Source: Phycisphaerales bacterium
GTDB lineage: Bacteria > Planctomycetota > Phycisphaerae > Phycisphaerales > UBA1924
Direction: 5' to 3'
NCBI GenBank assembly: GCA_029260315.1
Contig: JAJDDM010000135.1
Coordinates: 1 to 64,000, forward strand
DNA: 64,000 nucleotides
Position 1 is the first letter of the stretch. Every line of letters starts with the position of its first letter. The notes beneath the pieces are model-generated. The model saw nothing but the letters and a program-made list of their open reading frames with translations. It was not told the DNA's origin and did not search any database. The position numbers and the translations under genes are program-made. Shown piece after piece: positions 40,034 through 50,150 of the stretch.

Positions 40034-41095
40034 TCAGTGTGCGGCTCTGGTCACGCAAGGCTCCCAGACGCTGCCCGTCCTCCAGAGGTGGTGCAGCAGA
40101 CACGCGAGCTTGCGAGCGACCGCGATGCGGGCCCTCGCCTTGGCGCGTTGAGAGCCCCCGCGGTTGAGTCGCTCGCCGAAGCGCCGCAGGTCGCAGTCCT
40201 GACCGAAAGGGCCCAGGATGTAGCTGGCGGCGTTGACCAGCAGTCGCCTCAAGAGCCGGTCCCCGCGTTTGCTGATGCGGAGTTGGGGCGTCTTGGACCC
40301 CGAGGCGTACTGCCCGGGTGCGAGCCCGATGTAGTTGCCGACGGTGCGCGACGATGAGAAGCGGTCGGGAGTCTCGAGGGTCGCGGCAAACGCCAAGGCC
40401 AGCGTCGGTCCGACGCCGGGCACCTGGCGCAGCACTTCCGTTTCGGGATGATGCTCCGCCGAGACCTGCTCGATCTGCCGGTCGCAGCGCTTGATCTGCT
40501 CGGCGACCTGCTCGAGGACGGCGAGCACGGGAGCACACACCTCGCGCAGCGGGTCCGGGACATGCACGGCGGCACGTTTGTGGAAGCTCGCCGTCGAGCA
40601 GGCCGGGACACGCCCGCCAAACGACTTCACCTGCCCGCGCACCAGGTTCACGAGCTTGGTTCGCGTGCGGACAAGGTGGTCTCGGGCGTGCAACAGCGAG
40701 CGACTGACGCGACACATCTCGCCGCGCAGCTTCACCGGCCGCAGCAGCTCAGGATCCACACGACCGAGCCGAGCGAGCATCCGTGCGTCATTGCGATCGC
40801 TCTTCCGACCGCTCTGCGAGATCAGTCGCAGCTCGCGAGGATTGGCGACGACCACTTCATGCCCCGCACCACGCACGAGCTCGGCGATCCAGTGCACATG
40901 GCCACAGGCTTCCACCACCACCCGACAAGGCGCCAGGCCATCCATGAGCTTCTGGAGGCCCGCTTGCGTCGTCGCCACCTCGCCTTCCTGCAGCCGCACA
41001 CCGGCTGCGCTCACATGGCAGAAACTCGTCCGACGGTCGCCCACATCGAGGCCGACGGTCTCAGTGGCTCGGGGCACGGTGGTAGGCTGGGTCAT
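40034..41095 (-). CDS. IS110-family transposase (DEDD)
   Basis: VGLDVGDRRTSFCHV...VEACGHVHWIA...SDRNDARMLARLGRVDPELL...LRQVPGVGPTLALAFAATLETPDRFSSSRTVGNYIGLAPGQ. Confidence 0.93.
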   Translation of the reverse strand: MTQPTTVPRATETVGLDVGDRRTSFCHVSAAGVRLQEGEVATTQAGLQKLMDGLAPCRVVVEACGHVHWIAELVRGAGHEVVVANPRELRLISQSGRKSDRNDARMLARLGRVDPELLRPVKLRGEMCRVSRSLLHARDHLVRTRTKLVNLVRGQVKSFGGRVPACSTASFHKRAAVHVPDPLREVCAPVLAVLEQVAEQIKRCDRQIEQVSAEHHPETEVLRQVPGVGPTLALAFAATLETPDRFSSSRTVGNYIGLAPGQYASGSKTPQLRISKRGDRLLRRLLVNAASYILGPFGQDCDLRRFGERLNRGGSQRAKARARIAVARKLACLLHHLWRTGSVWEPCVTRAAH

Positions 41096-41192
41096 GGCCG
41101 GTCTCCTCTGATCGCGATGGGGTGAGGTCAGTCCCTCCGATCATGCAGCCCCTCACGGGTGACTGCGCCGGGAGACCGGCCTTCTCACACCA
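41096..41192 (-). ncRNA. Candidate IS110 bridge RNA/structured leader (unproven)
   Basis: Perfect 11-bp inverted repeat GGCCGGTCTCC (41096-41106)/GGAGACCGGCC (41171-41181) directly upstream of the transposase start, with inner GTGAGG/CCTCAC. Confidence 0.35.
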
Positions 41193-41223
41193 TCCGTTGA
41201 AGAAGTGGTTCTTCGGGGCGAGT

Positions 41224-42585
41224 TCATGCGAGCACCCAGCGATATCCGCGTGAGCAGTCGGCGCTGGCGACATCGGCGATGCGCGGCGCGCAGCGACCGA
41301 GGAGGTCGATGAGTCGGCTCCAGCACGCGATGAGGCGCTCCCACGCGGCCTCGAGGGCCGCGACCGCCCGCCGCGACAGCCCCTTCGGGGTGCCGACTCC
41401 GATCAGGCGCCGCATCATGAGCCCGAGGTTGAAGGCGGCGACGTGCACCAGGTAGCGCTTGGCGATGTTGTCGTGGCCTCGCAGATGCGTTCGTCGCATC
41501 GCTCCAGTTTCGAGGCAGTGGGCGAAGGAGCGTTCGACCAGTTCACCGCGGCGCTTGTGCAGGGCCTTGGCTTTCGCGCGCTGCTGCCGACGACGGTTGC
41601 CGTACACCGCGTCGCGCACGGCCTGCTGCCCGCGCCACCGGCGACGGGGACGCTTCGGCTCGGCGATGTAGGTCCGGATGTCCAGTTCGGTCAGCGTGGT
41701 GAGCACGTCGTTGCTGTGGTAGCCGCGGTCCGCCACGACCTCGGTCGCGGTCTCGCCCGTGGCCTGCTAGAGCTGGTCGTTGGCCTCCGCGAGCGTCTCG
41801 TACACGCTGCTCGTGTCGCCGCGGTCGGCGGGCTGGATCGTCACCGCGGCGATGGCGCCGCTGTCCAGGTCGACCGCGTGCTCGGCCTTGTGGGCCAGGT
41901 GCGTGCGGCCGTCCTTCATCTTCGTGATGCGGGCGTCCGGGTCGTCTGGGGACTCCCAGTCGTCGTTGCTGGCCTTGCCCTTGCGCCCCTTGTCGACGCG
42001 CTTTCGGTCCTCGCGCGTCGGTGTCTCGACGCCGCTCTCCTTGGCCAGTCCCTCCAGGAAGTCCGGGTAGCTCTCGCCCGTGTCGCGCCGCACGATGCTG
42101 CGCATCGCCGCGTTGGCTTCCATGGTCGTCGCGTCGATCCCCACGCGCTTGCCGGCGAGCAGCTTGTGCTCGGACAGCAGCGCCAGCACCCAGGCGAAGA
42201 CCTCGCGGTGCGTCTCCAGGTCGAGCATCTGCCGGATGCGACACAGGCTGCTGTGGTCCGGCGTGCGCTCGGTCAGCGGCACGCCGAGGAAGCTCCGCAG
42301 CGAGAGGCTGTCGCGGCAGCGCCAAGCGATCCCGCGCTCGCTGTCCAGGCCCTCGAAATACCCGATCATCAGCATCCGGAAGTACACACCCGGCGGGATG
42401 CTCGGCCGGCCCATCCGCTCGGCGTAGAAAGGCCGGCACTGTTCCTCGACGAAGTCGTCGAAGCCGTGCTTGGTCAGCAGCGCGGACAGACGGTCGTAGA
42501 AAGCGTGGCCTGGCGCCGCGTCGATCCGATCAGCCGGCACGAACAACGCCTCCTGCTGCTCGCGCGCCTTGCGTCCCATCGACAT
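41224..42585 (-). pseudogene. IS1182/IS5-like transposase split by one in-frame amber codon
   Basis: 41767..42585 and 41224..41736 are in one frame; junction ...ANDQL*QATGETATEVVADRGYHSNDV. Confidence 0.88.
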
Positions 42586-42696
42586 CGTGGGGTCTCCGTG
42601 GTCGTCGGCTCCGTCCTACGTCATGAGGCGCGCGGCGCGGAGCACTTTTTCAACGGGCTGCTAGGCAAGGCTGCCCACCGTCAGCGCCGCGTGGAC

Positions 42697-42800
42697 GTGC
42701 CTACGGAACGGGTTGGCCCGTCCACGCGTCGCAGTGACACACTGGCCGGGCCTTGGTCGATTCACGTCGCGTAGGCGACCTGCCACGTCGACTTCGACGA
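42697..42800. repeat. Dispersed repeat R1, copy 3
   Basis: ACGGGTTGGCCCGTCCACGCGTCGCAGTGACACACTGGCCGGGCCTTGGTCGATTCACGTCGCGTAGGCG. Confidence 0.8.
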
Positions 42801-42879
42801 CGACGGGAACCTGCCCACCTCGGCGAAGGGCGCCCTGACGACCGAGGAGCAGGCCGAGCATCGTCGGGACGAGTGCGGA

Positions 42880-43100
42880 CGATGTCGAACTGGACCGGGC
42901 GACCGGGTGCGAACCGGCTACACTTAGGTTGTGAAGCCGCGCGGATACAGGCATCGGACGTGGTGACATCCGCGGACATTCGGAGACAAGTGAGGTCACG
43001 CCAGAGGCTTGCGGTGCCTGCAACGAGTGGCCGGGGCTCTGGTGAGAGGACATCTGAGGGCAATCGAGGACCGACGTTCTGGCAGCAAACTGGCAGTCGC
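42880..43100. repeat. Dispersed repeat R2, copy C, with degenerate tRNA-Gly-like segment
   Basis: TGGACCGGGCGACCGGGTGCGAACCGGCTACACTTAGGTTGTGAAGCC... GGGCTCTGGTGAGAGGACATC... CTGGCAGCAAACTGGCAG. Confidence 0.78.
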
Positions 43101-43395
43101 ACGCCTCCGCAGATGGCCCGGAGGAGCGGCTGCCGAACCGCCAGCTTGATCGGCGAAGATGCGGCGGGTGGCGCTTCGGCACGGAACGCGCTTGTCGTCC
43201 CCTGCCTCGGCGCTGTTAGGCCTGCCACGGGCTATGGGTCGATGAGGTGGCCCTGTGCGCTCCCAGGGGCGAGGCCGTGTAGGGGGCCCCGGTCAGGCCG
43301 GCCTCCTTGGCCTCCGGCGGGCCCCTAGGCGTAGCAGCGACCATTGGAAGACATTCGGTGTTGCATCTAGATCTCTTCCATTCTAGAATAGCCAT

Positions 43396-44547
43396 ATGGC
43401 GAGCAAAAATAGAACAGCCGAGGGCGCAGCGGCAGACGCGGAGGTCATCGGTGAGGATCTCTTCCAACTCGCCCGACTGGCGCTGACTGGCCGAAAGCAA
43501 GACGTTCAGCTCCACATCCGACGCATCGCGAAGCGGTACCGAAAGGCCACGCCAGAGATTGCCGATCGGCTTCAGGATCTTCTGAGGGAGGCGCCAAGCA
43601 GGTCCTCTCCGCTGCGAGGCACAGACGGAGGGGCTTCGGCGCTCCCCGTGGATCTCGATTCTCGGCTGGAGTTGGTGCGCTGCGAGAGCGTTATCGAGCT
43701 TGACGCTGAGCCCATCCTCGATGAGAGGCTCGGCAGCCATCTTCAGCAGGTGGTGGAGGAGAGAAGGCAGCGAGTCCACCTGGATGAGCAAGGTCTCTCG
43801 CCAGCGCGTTCACTGCTGTTCACTGGACCGCCAGGAGTCGGAAAGACGATGGCAGCTCGCTGGGTTGCCCGTGAGCTGCAACTCCCGTTGCTGATCTTAG
43901 ATCTCTCCGCCGTTATGAGCAGTTTCCTCGGACGTACGGGAAACAACCTCCGGTTTGTGCTCGACTACGCAAAGAAGATTGAGTGCGTCCTGCTCTTCGA
44001 CGAGCTCGATTCAATCGCGAAGAGACGAGACGACGCAACGGAGATCGGAGAGCTAAAGCGCTTGGTCACAGTTCTACTTCAAGAGATAGATGACTGGCCG
44101 TCCAATGGCCTTCTGATTGCTGCCACAAACCACCCCGAACTCTTAGACCCTGCTGTGTGGCGGCGATTCGATATGGTGTTGGATTTCCCAATGCCAGACG
44201 AGGACGCCGTTGCAGAAGCGGTCAGCCGATTCCTTGATGCAGACTCGAGAGTAGACCCCTTGTGGAGACGCGTGCTTGGAAAGGCTCTTCGAGGCGCGTC
44301 GTTCAGCGATATCGAACGATGTGCGCTGCATCTTCGGAGAGCGCTAGCGCTCAAGGGTGGCGCAGGGCGTGAAAGTTTCTCTCGTCTCGTCCGCTCACAT
44401 GTTGAGCCGCGACCGTGGCAGGAGCGCGTAGAGCTGGCGCGCGAGTTTTCTAAGATGGATGGACTGTCTCAAAGGTTGGTGCACGAACTCACCGGTATCA
44501 GCAGAGAAAAGATCCGAAAGGAAAGCAGGGAAGTCCAAGGGGAGTAG
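43396..44547 (+). CDS. AAA+ ATPase
   Basis: LLFTGPPGVGKTMAARWVA Walker A, VLLFDELDSIAKRRDD Walker B, LIAATNHPELLDPAVWRRFD. Confidence 0.93.
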   Translation: MASKNRTAEGAAADAEVIGEDLFQLARLALTGRKQDVQLHIRRIAKRYRKATPEIADRLQDLLREAPSRSSPLRGTDGGASALPVDLDSRLELVRCESVIELDAEPILDERLGSHLQQVVEERRQRVHLDEQGLSPARSLLFTGPPGVGKTMAARWVARELQLPLLILDLSAVMSSFLGRTGNNLRFVLDYAKKIECVLLFDELDSIAKRRDDATEIGELKRLVTVLLQEIDDWPSNGLLIAATNHPELLDPAVWRRFDMVLDFPMPDEDAVAEAVSRFLDADSRVDPLWRRVLGKALRGASFSDIERCALHLRRALALKGGAGRESFSRLVRSHVEPRPWQERVELAREFSKMDGLSQRLVHELTGISREKIRKESREVQGE

Positions 44548-44553
44548 GAGACG

Positions 44554-46794
44554 ATGCCGATAGAAGACCAACCAAACTTCTTGCTCGGGCACGGTGAGCG
44601 CCTCGTTGAGCCTGTCACCATTCAGAGTGGAGGTGGCCCGAGGAAGCTCCCGTACAGCTTTGCGCAGGCACGCGAGCGTTTGGCTCCTCAGGTCGACGCT
44701 GCTTCGCACTCCCTGGACGCCTTGCCAGACAGCGCGTGCCCAAATGACGAAGTAGTTGGGATCATCACTCTCCACCCACAGTGGCTAGCGAAGAGCTACC
44801 ACCCAACCGCACTGCTACGTGAGGTAGGTCTAGAGACGGTTGGAAGCCGTCCAAGAATGGTGAAGCCTGAAAAGTGGACTAAGAAGGGTGAGGTTGAGGA
44901 GGCGCCGAGTACCGAGCTGTTCGTTGCCGGACCGAGAGATGCGTTTCGTGACTGGGCCACCACGCTTCCAGGCTGGTCGCCAGCGACGGATGTTCTGCGC
45001 AAAGAACTAGCGCGCCTAGAAGCTGTAAGGGCCCCTGAGCGCAAGGATCGTGTTCAGAAGATACGCTCGCGAGAACAAGAGCTTGTGCTGGAAGTGGGGT
45101 TGCACGGCGGTCGCGGTGAGTCTGGCCTCTACATTCTGGATGCGTTTCAGAGATTCGTAGAGGGGCTTGGTATGGAGGCAGTTCATGCCAAGAAGTTGTT
45201 CGCGGGGCGCCTCTGCTTCATGCCAGTCTTGGGCGAGCGTTCCAGGCTGAGTGAGCTTTGGAAGTTCTCGTACCTGAGAGTTGTTCGAGAGATGCCGCGG
45301 CTTCGACGACTCGATTCCGTCCTTCGGTCCGTTTCCGTCCCCGCACCGGGCCCCGTTATTCTCCCCGACGCGGATCCTGTTGATCCTGGGTTGCGTGTGG
45401 CGGTGCTGGACGGAGGGACACCCAAGGGTGCGGGACTAGAGCGATGGGTTACCCCATACGACGCCAAGGGGGTTGGCGGCGATGTCCCGAAGTACCTCAG
45501 TCACGGTGCGCACGTGAACTCTGCGGTGCTTTTTGGCGCGTTGTCTGCCGAGGAAGGGGCACAGCCATACGCAGCTGTTGACCATTTCCGAGTACTCGAC
45601 AGCGATTCGGGCAAGGATGACGAACTCTACGATGTGATGCATCGTGTTCGCGATGTGATGCAGTCGAACAACCACAGTTTCTTCAACCTGAGCATCGGCC
45701 CCGAGCTACCGGTTGAGGATACGGAAGTGCATGCCTGGACATGCATGCTTGACGAACTACTCGCGGATGGGAATCGACTTGCCGCAGTGGCCGTCGGGAA
45801 CGGCGGCGACCTGGATTCGCAAGCTGGGCACAATCGAGTTCAAGTACCGGCGGACGGAGTCAACGCCCTCTCGGTGGGGTCAGCGGATACGCAGGGTGCG
45901 AAGTGGCGGCGCGCTTGGTACAGCTCAGTGGGTCCGGGTCGGAGTCCGGGCTTGATAAAGCCGGATGTGCTGAGCTTTGGCGGTATCGAGCAAGAGCCTT
46001 TCTGGGTTGTGGACTCCAACTCTCCAGCGAAGCTGTACGGCGCCCTTGGTACGAGCTTCGCGTCGCCTGCCGCGCTGAGGCATGCGCTCGGAATACGTGC
46101 GCACTTCCGTGAGAGTCTGAATCACTTGGCGATTCGAGCGCTCCTCGTTCACTGCGCCGAAGATGCGGATGGCGATCGGCTGCAACATGGGTGGGGGCGG
46201 CTGCCCGACGAGCTTGACTCATACGTAGTCTGTCCGGATGGAAGTGCTCGAATCGTGTATCAAGGCGAAGTTGAGCCTGGCGGATGGGTTCGGGCTCCCA
46301 TTCCATTGCCCGACGGCGACTTGCCCGGGAACGTCCGGATCCGCGCGACCTTCTGCTACGCAACCCGGATAGATCCGAACCACCCGGGTAACTACACGCA
46401 GAGCGGCCTCGTCATTACGTTTCGTCCAAACGATGCGGTATTCGACGAGAAGTCAGAGCATCCCGAGCAACCCAAGTCTAAGTCCTTTTTTAAGCGCGGC
46501 GAATACCAAACCGAACGGGAGCTACGCCAGGACGCCCTTAAGTGGGAAACGGTGATCCACGCGGACCAAACAAAGCGAGGCCGCGGCCTCAAGAATCCAG
46601 TCTTCGACGTGAACTACCAAGTGCGTGAGGAAGGGCAGACGGTCGCACATGATCGAGCGCTCAAGTATGCGCTTGTCATCACAGTGTCTTCAAAGCGCAT
46701 CCACGACATGTACAACCGTGTGCTGCGCAGGTATCAAAGTCAGCTCCAGCCCTTGCGGCCAGTTGTGAAGATCCCAGTTCGTACACGCATGTGA
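44554..46794 (+). CDS. S8 (subtilisin-like) serine peptidase
   Basis: VAVLDGGTP (Asp), LSHGAHVNSAVLFG (His), YGALGTSFASPAALRHALG (Ser). Confidence 0.92.
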   Translation: MPIEDQPNFLLGHGERLVEPVTIQSGGGPRKLPYSFAQARERLAPQVDAASHSLDALPDSACPNDEVVGIITLHPQWLAKSYHPTALLREVGLETVGSRPRMVKPEKWTKKGEVEEAPSTELFVAGPRDAFRDWATTLPGWSPATDVLRKELARLEAVRAPERKDRVQKIRSREQELVLEVGLHGGRGESGLYILDAFQRFVEGLGMEAVHAKKLFAGRLCFMPVLGERSRLSELWKFSYLRVVREMPRLRRLDSVLRSVSVPAPGPVILPDADPVDPGLRVAVLDGGTPKGAGLERWVTPYDAKGVGGDVPKYLSHGAHVNSAVLFGALSAEEGAQPYAAVDHFRVLDSDSGKDDELYDVMHRVRDVMQSNNHSFFNLSIGPELPVEDTEVHAWTCMLDELLADGNRLAAVAVGNGGDLDSQAGHNRVQVPADGVNALSVGSADTQGAKWRRAWYSSVGPGRSPGLIKPDVLSFGGIEQEPFWVVDSNSPAKLYGALGTSFASPAALRHALGIRAHFRESLNHLAIRALLVHCAEDADGDRLQHGWGRLPDELDSYVVCPDGSARIVYQGEVEPGGWVRAPIPLPDGDLPGNVRIRATFCYATRIDPNHPGNYTQSGLVITFRPNDAVFDEKSEHPEQPKSKSFFKRGEYQTERELRQDALKWETVIHADQTKRGRGLKNPVFDVNYQVREEGQTVAHDRALKYALVITVSSKRIHDMYNRVLRRYQSQLQPLRPVVKIPVRTRM

Positions 46795-46867
46795 TGCAGT
46801 GAAGACTTGCTGGCTCAGGGCCGCCGGCAAGAACTTCTTCACCCGAAGGCCCCACAGGAGTTGCGGA

Positions 46868-47116
46868 ATGAGTAAAAACAAGGAATCGCCGAACTACTGG
46901 GTTAGCCCGACTGATGACGGTCGCTGGTCTGTGAAGCGCGAAGGCGCCGACCGAGCCGCGAATGTCTTCGACACCCAGAAGGAGGCAAACAGCCGTGCAC
47001 GAGACCTAGCCAAGACCTCAGGCGGGGAGCGTATCACGCAGAAGCGCGACGGTACGATCGGAAGTAAGGACTCGTACGGCAACGATCCAAGGAGCCGCAA
47101 GGACACAGAGCACTAG
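46868..47116 (+). CDS. DUF2188-like small protein
   Basis: YWVSPTDDGRWSVKREGADRAANVFDTQKEANSRARDLAKTSGGERITQKRDGTI. Confidence 0.75.
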   Translation: MSKNKESPNYWVSPTDDGRWSVKREGADRAANVFDTQKEANSRARDLAKTSGGERITQKRDGTIGSKDSYGNDPRSRKDTEH

Positions 47117-47269
47117 CTGTGCTGTCCAGAGACGCTGTTTATCCGGGGCTCCCTGTGATCATGGGGTTTCTTGACGATCTCACTCACACAGGAGAGCCCA
47201 CGGATGAGGCTATCTGGTAACGCTCGGAGCACGCTGAGGGCGCGTCTGTTGACGGCGCAACTGGGGGAG

Positions 47270-47500
47270 GCTGGGTGTTTGCCCACGTCTGCGTTGACGA
47301 CCACACCAGTCTCGCGTACGCCGACGTGCTCCGTGACGAGAAAGGCGAGATCGCTGCGGCATTCCTGGAGCGCGCCGTGGCCCTGGGCGCGCGCTTCGCC
47401 GCGTGCTCACCGACAACGTCAGCTACTACCTGTCGAAGGTCTTTGCAAAGAGCCGCTCGCGGCTCTGTTTCAAGCCTTACCAGGCCCTACGCGCCGCGCA
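47270..47500 (+). pseudogene. IS481-type transposase fragment, frameshifted
   Basis: VFAHVCVDDHTSLAYADVLRDEKGEIAAAFLERAVA, then VLTDNVSYYLSKVFAKS in another frame. Confidence 0.8.
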
Positions 47501-47880
47501 AGCCGAACGAGACCCAATCAGGCCGGCGCGGCCGAAAGAAGAACGCGGCAGGCTTTCATGGTCTTTGTCGCTACAATCGGCCTCCTAGTTGGAATTCAGT
47601 CTCTCCCGGAGCTAGTACGGACGATGCACAGTGAAGCGAAGATGGCGCACGAGGTACTTGAAGAAGAAGCAGTTGGAGGAGGGTCTCCTACGCCGAGCAC
47701 GCCTCCGACGCCGATCCCGATCGAGAGCGAGCCGATCGAGAAGGGTGAACCACCTGGAAAGTAATCAAGAGAGTCCTGACGCTTGCAGTCCGACGGTGCA
47801 TCGCACCGTAAGTAGATAGCAGCACTGCGTTGTCGGAGTAGACGTGAGTCTTTTATAAAGCGCACTTGGGTGCCTTCCCC

Positions 47881-48126
47881 ATGAAGTACGCGGTTCTCGG
47901 TGGTGCCGCATTCTTGTTTGTTGGCTTATCCCTTGTGGCTAATGCGTCTGAGGTCGCTATACTTGCTATGGCTGCGCCTGGCGTGGCGGCTCTCTCTGCC
48001 GCACTCTTTGCAGTTGTTCAGGACCTTCTTGCGCATGAGCGTGAGGTCCGTTTGCAAGAGTTCTCCTCCCACATGGCCAACACGGCCTTCGACAAGCACG
48101 TGGCCTTCTGCGAGGCATACGTATAG
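47881..48126 (+). pseudogene. Small membrane protein, probably truncated by amber stop
   Basis: MKYAVLGGAAFLFVGLSLVANASEVAILAMAAPGVAAL...DKHVAFCEAYV*; frame continues EFHGAFEILWREGASKDA. Confidence 0.4.
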
Positions 48127-48468
48127 GAATTCCACGGAGCGTTTGAGATTCTATGGCGGGAGGGTGCGAGCAAAGACGCTCCCGGGTGTGCAAGCTGACC
48201 TGCCCCCCCTGAAACCGGTCCAGAAGCAGAGTGATACTCTGGGCGCTGAATGGAGGCGCCCCCCGTCTCGCCCTCCTGAGCCGCCCTGCGAGCTCGAATA
48301 AACGAATGGACAGATCAGACGCCGTGCTGTGTTAACGTGGCCGCCAAGGTCCGGGCTTGACGACCTCTAAACTCTAAAGAGGTTTTCGGTAGGCATACGC
48401 AATCGTTGCCTGGATGCGCCTTCGAACGCCGGCCTCCGTGGTGCCGACCTGGTGTTCATCAAAGTCGC

Positions 48469-49587
48469 TCAATAGCTGACTTTGAAGGTGGGGGAGTCCT
48501 CGGGCCGCGCGCGTCTACGGTCATAGAGCCGCGTCGTGCTGATGTTGGCGTGACCGAGCCACATCTGGACGTAGGCGATATCGGCGTTGTGCTCCAGGGC
48601 GTTCGTGGCGGCGGTGGTGCGCAGAGCGTGCAGGCATAACCCGTCCACGTAGACGCCGGCAGCCGTGGCGTAGTGCTTGACCATCTTGTAGATCCCGTCC
48701 CCAGTGATCGCCTCGTTCATCGTTCCGGTGCGGTTGTTCCGCACGGGACGGAACAGAGGGCGCTTGCGGTCCTCGTCATGACCCGCTTCCTGCAGGTAGG
48801 TGAGGATCGCGTCCATGGCGGCCGGGTGGGCGGGCACGTAGCGTGTCCTGGAGCCCTTGCCTTCGACGCGGAAGTGCATCACGCCGCGCCTCTCGGCGAG
48901 GCTGCCTACCGTCAACGCCGCGAGCTCGCTGCGCCGCAGCGCGTGGAAGAGATACGTTGCGATGATCGCGCGATCGCGCTTCGCCTTCAGGTTTGAGCCT
49001 GAGGGTGCGCGCAGCAGCTTCTTGGCCTGCGCGTCGGACAGCGCCGGGGTCTTGCCCTCGTTGCTGTCCACCGCGGGTCGCTTCACGCCGGCGACCGGGT
49101 TGTGCTCAACGGCGTTCTCGTTGCAGAGGTAGTCGAACAGCGAAGCGATGGCCGAGAGCTTCCGGCGGATCGTCGCCGGCGCTAGGCCCTGACCCTCGAG
49201 CAGACCGCGCCAGGCGATCAGGTGGGCACGTGTGACCTGGCGCAACTCATCGGGCGCCTCGATCCCGCAGAACGCGATGAAGGCCTCGACATCGCTATGG
49301 TAGGCCCGGCGAGTGTTCGGATTGTCGATGTTAGCGAGCCAGGTCAGTGCGGCCGGGACGTCCGAGAGTTGGTGGAACTGCTCGGCCGAGAGCAGCCTCG
49401 GCCCCGTCAGCGCCAGCTCGCCGTCGCGCGAAGCCCGTGTTTGCTCTCCCGCACTCGCCTTCGAGGGCAGAATGGGCACGTTGCGAGGCCCGTCGGTGCC
49501 GCTCCTATCGTTGTTGCTGTCGCCGCTTTTCAGCATCCCCCTCTCGCTTCTTGAAGTATTGATAATGTATTTTATCAATATTGACAA
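48469..49587 (-). CDS. XerC/D-like tyrosine recombinase
   Basis: [20 protein letters not shown] ... [40 protein letters not shown]. Confidence 0.93.
   Translation of the reverse strand: MSILIKYIINTSRSERGMLKSGDSNNDRSGTDGPRNVPILPSKASAGEQTRASRDGELALTGPRLLSAEQFHQLSDVPAALTWLANIDNPNTRRAYHSDVEAFIAFCGIEAPDELRQVTRAHLIAWRGLLEGQGLAPATIRRKLSAIASLFDYLCNENAVEHNPVAGVKRPAVDSNEGKTPALSDAQAKKLLRAPSGSNLKAKRDRAIIATYLFHALRRSELAALTVGSLAERRGVMHFRVEGKGSRTRYVPAHPAAMDAILTYLQEAGHDEDRKRPLFRPVRNNRTGTMNEAITGDGIYKMVKHYATAAGVYVDGLCLHALRTTAATNALEHNADIAYVQMWLGHANISTTRLYDRRRARPEDSPTFKVSY
49558..49579. promoter_or_regulatory. Palindromic site overlapping the 5' end of the integrase ORF
   Basis: ATTGATAA-TGTATT-TTATCAAT perfect 8-bp inverted repeat in an AT-rich island. 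Confidence 0.45.
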
Positions 49588-50150
49588 GTGGGGGTCTTGT
49601 TCGGTTGATGATCCGCCAGTAATGGGTCCCGATCTTATCTATAGGCAAGACCTGCCGGCCGCGCTTCCACCACGAGCTTCTCCAGATCGACCTCCCGTTC
49701 CCAATACCGTTAGTGCCCTAACTAGAAGGGCAACGGTGGTGGTTGCAAACGACCCTCTTCAGCGCCTGAGTAGTCAGCTAGTGGTTTCATTGCTTGGCCT
49801 TCCCCGAGCGTCGCGTCGCGACCGTCCGGCTCACGTTTGCAAGGTTCATCACGAAGCTCTTCAGCCATTCGTAACCAGCGTGACGCGTTTCTTGGGAAGG
49901 AAACGGCAAACAACGCGATTGTGCGCCTCTCACTCGTGACCAGGTGTCAGGATGCCGGTGCTCGAGTGAGCACGCCGCTGGCGGTGGCCTCTCCTGAGGC
50001 GAGCTTTCCGCCCTCCCCTACCCTGACCACAGGCGAAGCCCGTTGGCCGCGTGGGCACCGCCGTGCAGGCTCTGAGAGGACCCGTGCAGCCCGACCCGCT
50101 GCGCTCTGTCAACGAATCGGGCGTCTTGCTCTGGCGTAGAGGTAGGAAGG

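Noticed and set aside
43396-43430. Shared MASKNRT start of the AAA+ ATPase and the RadC proteins as evidence of a common leader or fusion
   Set aside because: Only about six residues and no extended upstream nucleotide similarity by eye; probably chance.
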